Both the position numbers and the translations under genes were made by a program. A DNA stretch of 64,000 nt. Source: Capillimicrobium parvum. Its GTDB lineage: Bacteria; Actinomycetota; Thermoleophilia; Solirubrobacterales; Solirubrobacteraceae. The DNA lies in contig NZ_CP087164.1 in assembly GCF_021172045.1 (NCBI RefSeq), positions 3,348,001 to 3,412,000 of the forward strand. The letters run 5' to 3'. This document shows positions 24,748-35,519 of the stretch, piece by piece (positions within the stretch are counted from its first letter, which is position 1; the number at the start of each line of letters is the position of its first letter). Below the pieces are notes generated by a model. That model saw only the letters and a program-made list of their open reading frames with translations, was not told the origin of the DNA and did not search any database.

Positions 24748-25959
24748 ATGCCGCTGCCCTCAACAACGGCTGTCCCGCCGACGCGTCGACTCGACGAGCA
24801 GGCCAGCGTGCTCCTGGTCGAGGACGACGAGGGCGACGCGTTCCTCGTGCGCGAGCTGCTCGCCGACGCCGCGCCCGAGCTCGACGTCGTGACCGTGCGC
24901 TCGCTCGCCACCGCCGAGGAGGCGGTCGGCGCCGCCGACTGCGTCCTGCTGGACCTCGGCCTGCCGGACACGACCGGGCTCGACGGGCTCGTGCGCCTGC
25001 GCCGGCGCGCGCCCGAGACCGCGGTGCTCGTGCTCACCGGGCACGGCGACGCCCAGCGCGGCATGGACGCCGTCGGCGCCGGGGCGCAGGACTACCTCAT
25101 CAAGGGCCGCGTCGACGGGGAGACCCTTGCCCGCGCCATCCGCTACGCGATCGTGAGGCGCCGCGCGGAGCGCTCCGAGCGAGCGCTGCTCGAGGCCGAG
25201 CTGCACTCCCGGGAGAACGCGCGCCTCGAGCGCGGCCTGCTGCCCACCGCGCTCCTGCGCGACCCGCGCACCACGTTGACCGCCGGCTACCGCCCCGGCC
25301 GCCGCCGCGCGGTGCTCGGGGGCGACTTCTACGACGCCATCGAGGTCGACGACGGGACGCTGCACGTGATGATCGGCGACGTGTGCGGCCACGGCGCCGA
25401 CGAGGCCGCGCTCGGCGTCTGCCTGCGCATCGCCTGGCGCGCGCTCACGCTCGCCGGCCGGCCGGCCGCCGAGGTCTTCGAGACGATGGAGCGCGTCCTC
25501 GTGGCCGAGCGCCACCGCACGGACATCTTCACGACGCTCACCGCCGTCGCGGTCGCGCCCGATCGCCGCAGCGCCGACGTGTGGCTCGCCGGGCATCCCG
25601 CGCCGGTCATCCTGCACCCGGGCCGCGCGGCGGAGCTGGCGATCGGCCGCGTCCACCTCCCCCTCGGCCTCGAGGCCGGACGCCGCCTGGAGACGACAAC
25701 CGTCGACCTGCCCGCCGAGTGGACCCTGCTGCTCTACACCGACGGGCTCATCGAGGGACGCACCGGCGACGGCGAGCGGACGCGGCTCGGCATCGAAGGC
25801 CTGACGGCCGTCCTGGACCGTCTGCTCGAGCAGCGCCCCGGGTGGGCGGCCGAGCCGGCCGCGTTCCTCGACGAGCTCATCGGCCGGGTCGAGCAGCTCA
25901 ACGGCGGCCCGCACGCCGACGACGTCGCGGCGCTGATCGTCTCGTCACGCGACCACTGA
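24748..25959 (+). CDS. Response regulator with PP2C-type (RsbU/SpoIIE) phosphatase output
   Basis: A 403-residue regulator. The receiver domain (about 20-135) has acidic pocket Asp26-Asp27, phosphoacceptor Asp69 (VLLDLGLPDT), Thr97 and Lys119. A short coiled coil leads to the SpoIIE-like phosphatase domain with GGDFYDAIEV (191-200), IGDVCGHG and YTDGLIEGR. Such proteins dephosphorylate anti-sigma-factor antagonists and thereby control stress sigma factors. The kinase and CheY-like genes follow immediately (3-base gap, then ATGA overlap), so it is probably phosphorylated by that kinase. No antagonist gene is in the window. Confidence 0.92.
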   Translation: MPLPSTTAVPPTRRLDEQASVLLVEDDEGDAFLVRELLADAAPELDVVTVRSLATAEEAVGAADCVLLDLGLPDTTGLDGLVRLRRRAPETAVLVLTGHGDAQRGMDAVGAGAQDYLIKGRVDGETLARAIRYAIVRRRAERSERALLEAELHSRENARLERGLLPTALLRDPRTTLTAGYRPGRRRAVLGGDFYDAIEVDDGTLHVMIGDVCGHGADEAALGVCLRIAWRALTLAGRPAAEVFETMERVLVAERHRTDIFTTLTAVAVAPDRRSADVWLAGHPAPVILHPGRAAELAIGRVHLPLGLEAGRRLETTTVDLPAEWTLLLYTDGLIEGRTGDGERTRLGIEGLTAVLDRLLEQRPGWAAEPAAFLDELIGRVEQLNGGPHADDVAALIVSSRDH

Positions 25960-25962
25960 CCG

Positions 25963-27950
<1,988 letters not shown>

Positions 27951-27971
27951 GCGGGCGGCCGCGCGACGGCC

Positions 27972-29339
27972 TCAGCCCGCGAGCACCACCCCGCCCGGCA
28001 CTCGTCCGGGGCCGGTGAGCTCGACGTTCCCCTCGACCGTCACGCCCGGCCCGAAGTGGACGTCGCCGTCGACGCGCAGGCTGCGGCAGCGGCGCAGCGA
28101 GGGCGGTCCGCCGGCGAAGCGGCCGTCGAAGTCCGCCAGCCGCCTGTAGAACGCCGGGTCGAGCTCCACGAACGGCGGGTCGCCGTCGAACGCCGGCGCC
28201 AGGTGGCCGTCGCCCTCGAGCGTGTAGGCGTCCGACCGCACGACGAGGAGATCGTCGGTCGTCTTGACCGGGGCGAAGCGCGACCGCGGGACGTGCAGCG
28301 CCCGCGCACCGTCGATCGCCCCGATGGCGGCGCCCATCGCGGTCTCGAGCTGCAGCACCGCGGGCGAGCCGTCGTCGCGCGGGTCGACGGTCTTGTGGTT
28401 GACGATGAGCGGCAGGGGCGGCCCGGCCGGATCCTCGCGGACCAGCGCCTCGAGCGCACGCAGGTCGATCCACAGGTTGTTCGTGTTGTAGAAGCGCCAC
28501 CGCCGGACGTCGCCGAACGAGTCGTCGCCCTCCGGCACCTGCGCCGTCTCGCGCAGCACGAGGCGGCCGTCGAGCCGTGCGATGTGGCCGCCCTTGCGAT
28601 CGGCGGGCGTCCCGTGCACGACCTCCATGACGAACGGCGCGCCGTCGTCCTGCGCCCAGGCGAGGACGCGCGGGTCGAGCTCGGCGCCCAGGTTGTCGGC
28701 GTTGGAGGCGAACAGCCAGTCGATCCCCCGTTCCCGCAGCCGGGCGAGCGTGCCGGAGCCGGCGAGCGCGGCGTACAGGTCGCCGTGGCCGGGCGGGCAC
28801 CACTCCAGGGCGGGCTCGGCCGGCCAGTGCACCGGCTCGAGCGTCTCGGCGTCGAGCTTGGGCTCGCGCGACTGCAGGAACTGCTCGGCGCCGAGGCCGC
28901 GGTGGGGCCGGAGAGCGCGCGCCGACTGCGCCTCGGTGGCGAAGGACGACATCAGCACGAGCGGCAGCCCGGGGGCGTCGTGGCGGCGGCGAAGACCCAG
29001 CACCTGTGCGGCGATGACGTCGAGGAACGTCCGGTGCCCCTTGACGGGGACCAGCGACTTCGCGTGGTGCAGGCCCATGCTCGTGCCGAGTCCGCCGTTG
29101 AGCTTGAGCACCGCCACGCGGCGCAGGGCCGGGTCCCCGTCGTCGACGCCATCGAGGTCGTCGAGGCGCGGGATGCCGGCGACCGGCTCGAGGCGGTCGC
29201 CGGGCAGCAGGCCGTCGTCGCCTTCGAGGAGCTGGCGGGCGCGGCGCTCGAACGCCGCGATGGCCGGGCCCGAGGCCCCGTCCGCGCGCATCCGCTCGAC
29301 CGCCGCGGCGATCCCGGCGTGGCCGTGCTGTGCGGTCAT
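27972..29339 (-). CDS. UDP-sugar pyrophosphorylase (UDPGP family)
   Basis: Makes UDP-glucose (or a related nucleotide sugar) from UTP and sugar-1-phosphate. The 455-residue protein has the nucleotide-binding motif KLNGGLGTSMG (79-89), the following SLVPVK, NADNLGAELDP, and PVKTTDDLLVVRSD. It belongs to the eukaryotic-like UDPGP family, not the bacterial GalU family. The C-terminal 60 residues form a beta-helix-like tail (DGDVHFGPGVTVEGNVELTG). It lies 56 bases downstream of the CapA-like gene on the same strand. UDP-sugar supply fits the envelope-glycan genes beside it, but exact sugar is unknown. Confidence 0.88.
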   Translation of the reverse strand: MTAQHGHAGIAAAVERMRADGASGPAIAAFERRARQLLEGDDGLLPGDRLEPVAGIPRLDDLDGVDDGDPALRRVAVLKLNGGLGTSMGLHHAKSLVPVKGHRTFLDVIAAQVLGLRRRHDAPGLPLVLMSSFATEAQSARALRPHRGLGAEQFLQSREPKLDAETLEPVHWPAEPALEWCPPGHGDLYAALAGSGTLARLRERGIDWLFASNADNLGAELDPRVLAWAQDDGAPFVMEVVHGTPADRKGGHIARLDGRLVLRETAQVPEGDDSFGDVRRWRFYNTNNLWIDLRALEALVREDPAGPPLPLIVNHKTVDPRDDGSPAVLQLETAMGAAIGAIDGARALHVPRSRFAPVKTTDDLLVVRSDAYTLEGDGHLAPAFDGDPPFVELDPAFYRRLADFDGRFAGGPPSLRRCRSLRVDGDVHFGPGVTVEGNVELTGPGRVPGGVVLAG

Positions 29340-29395
29340 GCGCCCCACCGTATGCCCAGGGAAGCGGGCACTGCACCGATCGCTGGACGGCACCG

Positions 29396-30568
29396 TCAGC
29401 CCAGCGCGGGCCGCGTCCCGACGATCCGCGCGCGCTGCAGGTGGTAGCCCTCCACCCCGTTCGCCGACAGCCGGACGTGCAGGATGCCGGTGCGCGAGCT
29501 CGCGGGCGATCCGGCCGCCCAGACGAAGTTGCCGAGGCTGTAGGCGATCAGGCGCTTGGCCCCAGCCCGCCGGATCGGCTGCAGGACGTGCGGATGCGCG
29601 CCGATGACCGCGCTCGCGCCCGCCGAGACGGCATCCGCCGCGAAACCGCGCTGCCGGGCGGTCTCGCGCGGGTCGCGCTCGACGCCCCAGTGGAAGGTGA
29701 CGATGACGACGTCGGCGTGCCGGCGCGCTTCGCGGACGCCGTCGCGGATCGCCTGCGGCGATGCGAAGGCGGTGCCGGGGCGGTCCGGCGTCGCGGCGAA
29801 CGAGGTGGGCCCGATGTCCGAGAAGCCCACGAACGCGACCTTCAGGCCCAGCCGCTCGATGACCTGCGGCGCGCGGGCGCCGGTGAGGTCGGTCCCGGCG
29901 CCGACCGCGAGCGCGCCGGTGGAGCGCACGTTGCGGATCGTGTCGAGGAGGGCGCCGGTCCCGTAGTCGCCGACGTGGTTGTTGGCGAGGTTCAGCACGT
30001 CGAGCCCCGCGTACGGCACGACCTCGCGCAGGGCGCCGGGGCTGCCCCGGAACGTGAACTCCTTGACCTCGGGCGTCCCGCGGGTGGAGATCGAGCACTC
30101 GAGGTTGCCGAACGCGATGTCGGCGGCCTTCAGCGTCGCGGCGACGCCGCCCCACGGCCAGCGGTTGCCGCGCTGGAGCATCACGGCCTGCACGCCGTCG
30201 CCGAAGTTCGCGTCGCCGAACGCCGCGAGCGTCACGTCGCGGGTGCGGACGGTGCGCGCCGCGGACGGCAGCGCACCGGGCGCCGCGAGGCGGATGCGCA
30301 GCCGCGGGCGCGAGCGGCTCGGCCGGTACGCGAACATGACCCGCCCGGCGGCGTCGGCGGTGCGCCGGCGCACGGGGCTCCAGCCGTTCTCCGTACGCAC
30401 CTGCAGGCTGACCCGCGCGCCGGGAGGCGCTCCGGCGCCGCGGACCCCGATCGGCAGGCCCGTCGCGAGCAGGCGCGGCGCGCGCACGATGAGCGGCGCG
30501 GGCGGCGGGACGGGCGTGGGCGGCGGCGGGACGTCCTGGGCGAGCGGCACGCGGGGATCCTGCCGCAT
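29396..30568 (-). CDS. CapA-like (poly-gamma-glutamate synthesis type) metallophosphatase-fold protein
   Basis: A 390-residue protein. Residues about 25-110 look like a beta-sandwich, and the CapA domain (about 113-385) has GDANFGDGVQ, FGNLECSIS, NLANNHVGDYG, VTFHWGVE and IGAHPHVLQP. CapA/PgsA proteins assist synthesis or export of surface polymers. No signal peptide is visible from the ATG at 30568: the N-terminus is Pro-rich (QDVPPPPTPVPPP). It may be incomplete at the start, since surface CapA proteins are normally anchored. The UDP-sugar enzyme is downstream on the same strand and the SGNH/MBOAT genes are upstream and divergent. Confidence 0.8.
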   Translation of the reverse strand: MRQDPRVPLAQDVPPPPTPVPPPAPLIVRAPRLLATGLPIGVRGAGAPPGARVSLQVRTENGWSPVRRRTADAAGRVMFAYRPSRSRPRLRIRLAAPGALPSAARTVRTRDVTLAAFGDANFGDGVQAVMLQRGNRWPWGGVAATLKAADIAFGNLECSISTRGTPEVKEFTFRGSPGALREVVPYAGLDVLNLANNHVGDYGTGALLDTIRNVRSTGALAVGAGTDLTGARAPQVIERLGLKVAFVGFSDIGPTSFAATPDRPGTAFASPQAIRDGVREARRHADVVIVTFHWGVERDPRETARQRGFAADAVSAGASAVIGAHPHVLQPIRRAGAKRLIAYSLGNFVWAAGSPASSRTGILHVRLSANGVEGYHLQRARIVGTRPALG

Positions 30569-30639
30569 CGGGGCGACCCGGACCGGCCGGCGCCGTGCAG
30601 CCGCCGCGCACCCGAGCGGCGTCCACCTAGGATGCCCGC

Positions 30640-31875
30640 GTGCATCGCCTCCGCCTGCTCGCCATCGCCCTGCTCGTCGCCGCGCCGGCGCTCGCCGCGG
30701 CGGCCGCCGCGCAGACGCCGACCACGCCGCTCTCCGCCGACACCGTCTCCGAGAACGGCTGGATCGCGCTGCGGATCACGGGGCCGGCGGGCGCCCAGGC
30801 GGCGATCGGCGAGCGCGTGGACGGCGCCATCGTCCCACTGACGTCGGTGGCGCTGGCCGGCGGGCGCGCGGAGGTGCCGCGGCTCGCCGCCTGGCAGTGC
30901 GACCGCACGCTGCGCCGCTTCGTCGTGACCACGCCGAACCCTGACGGGACGCTCGCGTCGGCCGACGCCGCGGTGCGCACCCCGTCGTGCTCGCGGCGGA
31001 TGCGCCTGACGGTGGCGTCGAGCCGGGTTCGCACCGGCGGCACGATCACCGTCCGCGTCGAGGACGCCTGGCACGCGGGCGGCGCGTCGGCGCGCGTCTG
31101 CGCGCGGCCACCGCGCGGCGCCGGCGCGCGGTGCCGGGTGCTGCGCCCGTCCGCGGCGCAGCCGGCCACCGCGAGCTGGCGGGCGAGCTCGGCCGGCCTC
31201 TGGCGGATCCGCCTGACGACCGCGGACGGCCAGCGCTCCGACCGGACCGTGCGGGTCAGCCCGCCGGGCCGCGTGCGGCTGCTCGCGACGGGCGACTCGA
31301 TGATCCAGATCATCGACTCCGATCTGTCGGCGCGGCTGGAGAACGCCGCCGTGCGCAGCGACGCGCGCATCTCGACCGGGATCTCCAAGCCGTTCATGCT
31401 CGACTGGGTCAAGCTCGCCCGGCGCCAGGCGGCGTCGTCGCGCCCGGACGTCACCGTCGTCTTCCTCGGCGCCAACGACGGCTTTCCGATCGGCGACGTG
31501 GCGTGCTGCGGCAAGCCCTGGATCGACGCCTACGCGGGCCGGGTCCGGGCGATGATGCGGTCCTACCTGCGCGACGGCGAGGGGCGCGTGTACTGGCTGC
31601 TGCTGCCGCCGCCCGGCAAGGAGTCCTTCGCCCGGGTGTTCCGCTCGGTCAACGGCGCGATCCGCCTGGCGGCGCGCGGCCAGGGACCACGCGTGCGCCT
31701 GATCGACGTCGGCAAGGTCGTTGCCCCCGGCGGCCATTTCCGCCGGACGATCACCTACAAGGGCCGCACGGTGGTCGTCCGCCAGGACGACCAGGTGCAC
31801 CTGTCGACGGCCGGCGCGGCCATCGCCACCGACCTCATCGTCGCGGCGCTGCGGCGGGACGGGCTGACCAGGTGA
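30640..31875 (+). CDS. Secreted SGNH/GDSL-type hydrolase-fold protein 1
   Basis: A 411-residue protein starting at GTG 30640. Residues 1-25 are a signal peptide (LRLLAIALLVAAPALAA). Two beta-rich regions follow with paired cysteines. The SGNH domain (about 212-411) has nucleophile Ser220 in ATGDSM, LGANDGFP as the Asn block, a vicinal CCG motif, and Asp-x-x-His in DDQVHLS. SGNH partners of MBOAT proteins (AlgX, PatB, DltD types) move acyl groups onto envelope polymers. It is closely related to the SGNH protein at 33914 (shared TGISK and LDW segments). Its 3' end overlaps the opposing SGNH gene by 41 bases. Confidence 0.83.
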   Translation: MHRLRLLAIALLVAAPALAAAAAAQTPTTPLSADTVSENGWIALRITGPAGAQAAIGERVDGAIVPLTSVALAGGRAEVPRLAAWQCDRTLRRFVVTTPNPDGTLASADAAVRTPSCSRRMRLTVASSRVRTGGTITVRVEDAWHAGGASARVCARPPRGAGARCRVLRPSAAQPATASWRASSAGLWRIRLTTADGQRSDRTVRVSPPGRVRLLATGDSMIQIIDSDLSARLENAAVRSDARISTGISKPFMLDWVKLARRQAASSRPDVTVVFLGANDGFPIGDVACCGKPWIDAYAGRVRAMMRSYLRDGEGRVYWLLLPPPGKESFARVFRSVNGAIRLAARGQGPRVRLIDVGKVVAPGGHFRRTITYKGRTVVVRQDDQVHLSTAGAAIATDLIVAALRRDGLTR

Positions 31876-32464
31876 GCTCGACGTGCACGTCGCGCACCCG
31901 GCGCAGCAGGCGCGCCATGCCGCTCGCACCGCCGGCGCCGAGATGGATGCCGTCGCCGGCGAACCACGACGAGTGGCCCGCGCTGTAGGCGACCCAGTCG
32001 ACGACGCGCACGCGGCTCGGCCAGCGGCGGCCGGCGGCGCGCACGGCGGCCGCATCGGCGCCTGAGCCGCCGCCCGTCTCGCGCGGCGTGACGAGCCCGA
32101 GGACGCGGTCGGGCCCGACGATGGTCAGCGCGCGGCGGATGTCGGACGTCGTCACGGACGCGTTCGTCCCGAGCGCGAGCACGACGAAGCCGGGCAGCGA
32201 GTTGCGGCGCTGGCGCAGGATCGCCAGCCCCTGATCGATCCGGCGGCAGCCCTTCGCGTCGACCTCGTAGCCGGCCCGCGCCACCTGCGGCACGGCGCCG
32301 AGCAGGACGGAGTCGCCGATGATCAGCGGAGCCCGGCCGCCGTGGCCGGCGTGGACCGCACGGGCGTGGCGGGAGGCGTCGCAGGCCATGGCGGGCGAGG
32401 CCGCCAGCGCGGCGGCGGCCGCGGCAAGCACCGCGGCGATGAGGGTCGCGATCGATCGTGGCAT
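31835..32464 (-). CDS. Secreted SGNH/GDSL-type hydrolase-fold protein 2
   Basis: A 209-residue protein from the ATG at 32464. A signal peptide covers 1-27 (IATLIAAVLAAAAAALAAS). The catalytic Ser52 lies in IIGDSVLLG, the Asn block is LALGTNASV, and the Asp-His pair is in GDGIHLG. It is the minimal single-domain form among the four nearby SGNH proteins and more like the SGNH tail of acyltransferase-3 fusions. Its start is 12 bases from the divergent MBOAT start, and its end overlaps SGNH protein 1 tail to tail. Likely acyl transfer or esterase activity outside the membrane. Confidence 0.8.
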   Translation of the reverse strand: MPRSIATLIAAVLAAAAAALAASPAMACDASRHARAVHAGHGGRAPLIIGDSVLLGAVPQVARAGYEVDAKGCRRIDQGLAILRQRRNSLPGFVVLALGTNASVTTSDIRRALTIVGPDRVLGLVTPRETGGGSGADAAAVRAAGRRWPSRVRVVDWVAYSAGHSSWFAGDGIHLGAGGASGMARLLRRVRDVHVELTWSARPAAAPRR

Positions 32465-32476
32465 GTGGTGGAAGTA

Positions 32477-33889
32477 GTGTCTCCGCGCTCCGTGGTCTTC
32501 CCGACGGTCCAGTTCGCGATCTTCTTCGTGGTCGTCCTCGCCCTCTCCTGGGCGCTGATGCCCAAGCCGGGGCTGTGGAAGCCGTTCATCCTGGCGGCCA
32601 GTGCCGTGTTCTACGGAGCGGCGAGCTGGCGCTGGGTGGCGCTGCTCGCGGCGCTCGTGCTGGCCAATCAGCTCGCGGCGGTGCTCATCGCCCGCTCCGG
32701 CCGGCCGAAGGTCAGGTCGTCGATCGTAGCGGCGGCGGTCGCCGTGGACCTCGGGCTGCTGGGGCTGTTCAAGTACTACGACTTCTTCGCGGAGGACTTC
32801 AACCGCGTCCTCGGCACCGTCGGCCTCGACCTCCCGCTGCCGCTCCTGTCGCTCGCGCTGCCCGTCGGCATCAGCTTCTTCGTCTTCCAGGCGATCTCCT
32901 ACGTCGTGGACGTCAAGCGCGGCCTCCTGCCGCCCGCTCGGACGGTCGACCTGGCGATCTACCTCAGCTTCTTCCCCCACCTCGTCGCGGGGCCGATCGT
33001 GCGCGCCCGCGAGTTCCTGCCGCAGCTCGCCGCCCCGCGCGATCCGCGCAACGTGGCGGTCGGAGCCGGCGTCGTGCTCATCGCGGTCGGGCTCGTCAAG
33101 AAGGTCGTGCTCGCCGACTTCCTCGCGCGCGAGATCGTCGACCCCGTGTTCGCCGTGCCGCAGCTCTACCACACGCCCGACGTGCTGCTGGCCGCGTACG
33201 CGTACGCCGCGCAGATCTACTGCGACTTCTCCGGCTACACCGACATCGCCATCGGCCTGGCGCTGCTGATGGGCTTCATCTTCCCGCAGAACTTCGACTC
33301 GCCGTACCGGTCGGCGAGCTTCCGCGAGTTCTGGCGGCGCTGGCACATCACGCTCTCGCGCTACCTGCGCGACTTCCTCTACATCCCGCTGGGCGGCAAC
33401 CGCGGGGGCCGCTGGTCGACCGCTCGCAACCTGATGATCACGATGGTCCTCGGCGGCCTGTGGCACGGGGCGGCGTGGACGTTCGTGCTGTGGGGCGCGC
33501 TGCACGGCACCGCGCTCGTCACCGAGCACCTGATCGGCGCCGATCGGGTCGACCGCGTCCCGGCGTGGCTGCGCTGGATCGTCGTGTTCAACCTCGTCGT
33601 GTTCGGCTGGATCCTGTTCCGCAGCCCGGACCTCGAGATCGTCGGCTCGTTCCTGCGCGCGCTGGTCAGCCCGGGCGCCGCCACGCTGGTCACGCCGGCC
33701 ATCGTGGGGGCGGTCGTGCTCGTCATCGGGATGCAGCTCCTGCCGCCCCGCCCGCTCCAGGCGCTGCGCCTGCGCGTCGAGGGCTGGCGGCCCACCGCGC
33801 TGGGCGTCGGCCTGGCGGCGGTGATCCTCCTGGTCGCGGCTACCGTGCCCACCCAGGGCGTCCCGCCGTTCATCTACTTCCAGTTCTGA
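32477..33889 (+). CDS. MBOAT-family O-acyltransferase (AlgI/PatA/DltB-like)
   Basis: A 470-residue polytopic membrane protein with about ten to twelve spans. Diagnostic segments are VVFPTVQFAIFF at the start, LFKYYDFF, the AlgI-type YAAQIYCDFSGYTDIAIG, SFREFWRRWHITLSRYLRDF (with His290), and the catalytic GGLWHGAAWTF with His330. These enzymes pass acyl groups from the cytosol across the membrane to an SGNH partner that modifies the glycan. GTG 32477 follows GGTGGAAG; GTG 32492 (giving VVFPTVQF) is an alternative. It lies among four SGNH genes, so it is the likely acyl donor for this locus. Confidence 0.9.
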   Translation: MSPRSVVFPTVQFAIFFVVVLALSWALMPKPGLWKPFILAASAVFYGAASWRWVALLAALVLANQLAAVLIARSGRPKVRSSIVAAAVAVDLGLLGLFKYYDFFAEDFNRVLGTVGLDLPLPLLSLALPVGISFFVFQAISYVVDVKRGLLPPARTVDLAIYLSFFPHLVAGPIVRAREFLPQLAAPRDPRNVAVGAGVVLIAVGLVKKVVLADFLAREIVDPVFAVPQLYHTPDVLLAAYAYAAQIYCDFSGYTDIAIGLALLMGFIFPQNFDSPYRSASFREFWRRWHITLSRYLRDFLYIPLGGNRGGRWSTARNLMITMVLGGLWHGAAWTFVLWGALHGTALVTEHLIGADRVDRVPAWLRWIVVFNLVVFGWILFRSPDLEIVGSFLRALVSPGAATLVTPAIVGAVVLVIGMQLLPPRPLQALRLRVEGWRPTALGVGLAAVILLVAATVPTQGVPPFIYFQF

Positions 33890-33913
33890 GCGACCACCGC
33901 AGCCCTTCCCAGC

Positions 33914-35047
33914 GTGTCCTCGACCCCACCCACCCCGACTTCCGACGACCCGCGCGGGCCGCGCGCCCGCGACGCCGAGGCGGCGCAGGCGGCGCTGGCC
34001 CATGGCGAGGTGCCCGACACCCAGCGGCCCTTCGCGACCGACGCGGCGGCGCCGATGGACGTGCGCGCGCGCCGCTTCCGCGCGCGCGACGGGATCCTCA
34101 CCGTCGTGATCGCGGCGATCATCGTGCTCGTGGCGACCGGGCCGTCGATCCGCCGGACCGGCAACCGCATGGATCCGGGCTTCGAACGCGACATGGTGCT
34201 CGCGGTCGGCAAGCCCGCCGGGGCGGTGGCCGACTGGCTGCCGTTCCACGACTGGGCGAACACGCTGACGGGCTGGCTCGCCCCCGATTCGGAGGTGGGC
34301 GGCGCGGGCGCGTTCGGCACGACGGCGGTGGCGGGGACCGGGGCGCGCGGCGTCGCCCCGGTGGGGCCGGAGGCGTTCGACCCGCGCGCGCTCGGCGCCG
34401 CCCCCGCGCCGCGCCGGCCGCTGCGCACGCTGCTCGTCACCGGCGACTCCATGACGATGCCGCTCGATGCCGAGCTCGCCCGGCGCCTGGCGTCGCGCGG
34501 GGTCGACACGACCCGCGACCCGCACATCGGCACCGGCATCTCGAAGTCCGACCTGCTCGACTGGGGCGCCCTCTCGAGCAAGCAGGCGCGCCAGGACCGC
34601 GCCGACGCGGTCGTCGTCTTCATCGGCGCCAACGAGGGCTTCCCCCTCCCGTCCTCCCGGCCGGGAGGCAAGGCGGTGGAGTGCTGCGGGCCGGCGTGGG
34701 CGGCGGCCTACGCGACGCGGGTGCGGACGATGATGGACACGTACCGCCGCAACGGCGCCTCACGGGTGTACTGGCTCCAGCTGCCGCTGCCCCGCGACGG
34801 CGACCGGCGGGAGATCGCCCGGACGGTCAACGCGGCGATCGCCGTGGCCGCGCAGCCCTATCGCTCGCAGGTGCGCGTGCTCGACCTGGCGGCGGTGTTC
34901 ACGCCGGGAGGGCGCTACCGGGTGAGCATGCCGGTCGACGGGCGCGACACGATCGTTCGCAAGCCCGACGGCGTGCATCTCAGCGATGCGGGCGCCCAAC
35001 TGGCGGCGGATCTCGTCCAGCGGGACCTGGAGCGCGACTTCCGTTGA
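33914..35047 (+). CDS. Membrane-anchored SGNH/GDSL-type protein 3
   Basis: A 377-residue protein from GTG 33914, 24 bases after the MBOAT stop. A Pro- and Ala-rich cytosolic tail (1-58) precedes one membrane span (60-77). The outer SGNH domain (about 168-377) has Ser179 in VTGDSM, FIGANEGFP, a vicinal CCG motif and Asp-His in DGVHLSDAG. It shares the TGISK...LDW block with SGNH protein 1 but has a membrane anchor instead of a signal peptide. The immediate position after MBOAT makes it the most likely direct partner, as DltD is for DltB. Confidence 0.83.
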   Translation: MSSTPPTPTSDDPRGPRARDAEAAQAALAHGEVPDTQRPFATDAAAPMDVRARRFRARDGILTVVIAAIIVLVATGPSIRRTGNRMDPGFERDMVLAVGKPAGAVADWLPFHDWANTLTGWLAPDSEVGGAGAFGTTAVAGTGARGVAPVGPEAFDPRALGAAPAPRRPLRTLLVTGDSMTMPLDAELARRLASRGVDTTRDPHIGTGISKSDLLDWGALSSKQARQDRADAVVVFIGANEGFPLPSSRPGGKAVECCGPAWAAAYATRVRTMMDTYRRNGASRVYWLQLPLPRDGDRREIARTVNAAIAVAAQPYRSQVRVLDLAAVFTPGGRYRVSMPVDGRDTIVRKPDGVHLSDAGAQLAADLVQRDLERDFR

Positions 35048-35081
35048 CGCCGGGCCCCGGCGGGGCTCGTCCCCGGCGGGC

Positions 35082-35471
35082 TCAGGTGTACTGCGTGTAC
35101 GTGTAGGTCACCCGCGCGGCCCCGCGAGCGCACGTGACCTTGGCGTCGAACTGCGTCTTGATCGACGAGAGGCGCTGCTCGCGGCAGCGGAAGCGCTTGA
35201 CCTTGTGGGTGCACGTGCCGTTCTTCCTGCCCCCGTTGGCGACGCGGCAGCGGTGGTAGGCCTTCACGACCGCCTTGCCGGTGGCGCAGGAGACCTTCCT
35301 GACGGACAGCTGGGGCACGTACGTCGGGCCCCATGCGTCGTCGGTGGGCACCTTGCAGCTGGCGGCCGCCGTGGCGACAGGGTCTGCGGCGGGCGCGTCG
35401 CGGGCCGACCCCACGGCGGGCACGGCGGCGGTGGCGAGGACGGCGGCGGCAAGGACGGCGGCGCGGAACAC
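35082..35471 (-). CDS. Small secreted cysteine-rich protein
   Basis: A 129-residue exported protein from the GTG at 35471, preceded by GAGGT with 6-base spacing. Residues 1-23 are a signal peptide (FRAAVLAAAVLATAAVPAVG). The mature part is basic with six cysteines, probably three disulfides, and ends in a threonine/tyrosine-rich strand (YTYTQYT). I recognise no family or catalytic motif. It sits between SGNH genes 3 and 4 and could be an envelope structural or binding protein. Confidence 0.65.
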   Translation of the reverse strand: MFRAAVLAAAVLATAAVPAVGSARDAPAADPVATAAASCKVPTDDAWGPTYVPQLSVRKVSCATGKAVVKAYHRCRVANGGRKNGTCTHKVKRFRCREQRLSSIKTQFDAKVTCARGAARVTYTYTQYT

Positions 35472-35519
35472 GGCTGGACCTCGGGACGGTGATGAAGGCA
35501 AGGCGGGCAGGATAGGCGC

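Noticed and set aside
35048-35081. GC-rich inverted motif after SGNH protein 3
   Set aside because: Arms pair over only about 4 bp (GGGG-CTCGT-CCCC) and are embedded in general GC repeats; too weak to list as a terminator.
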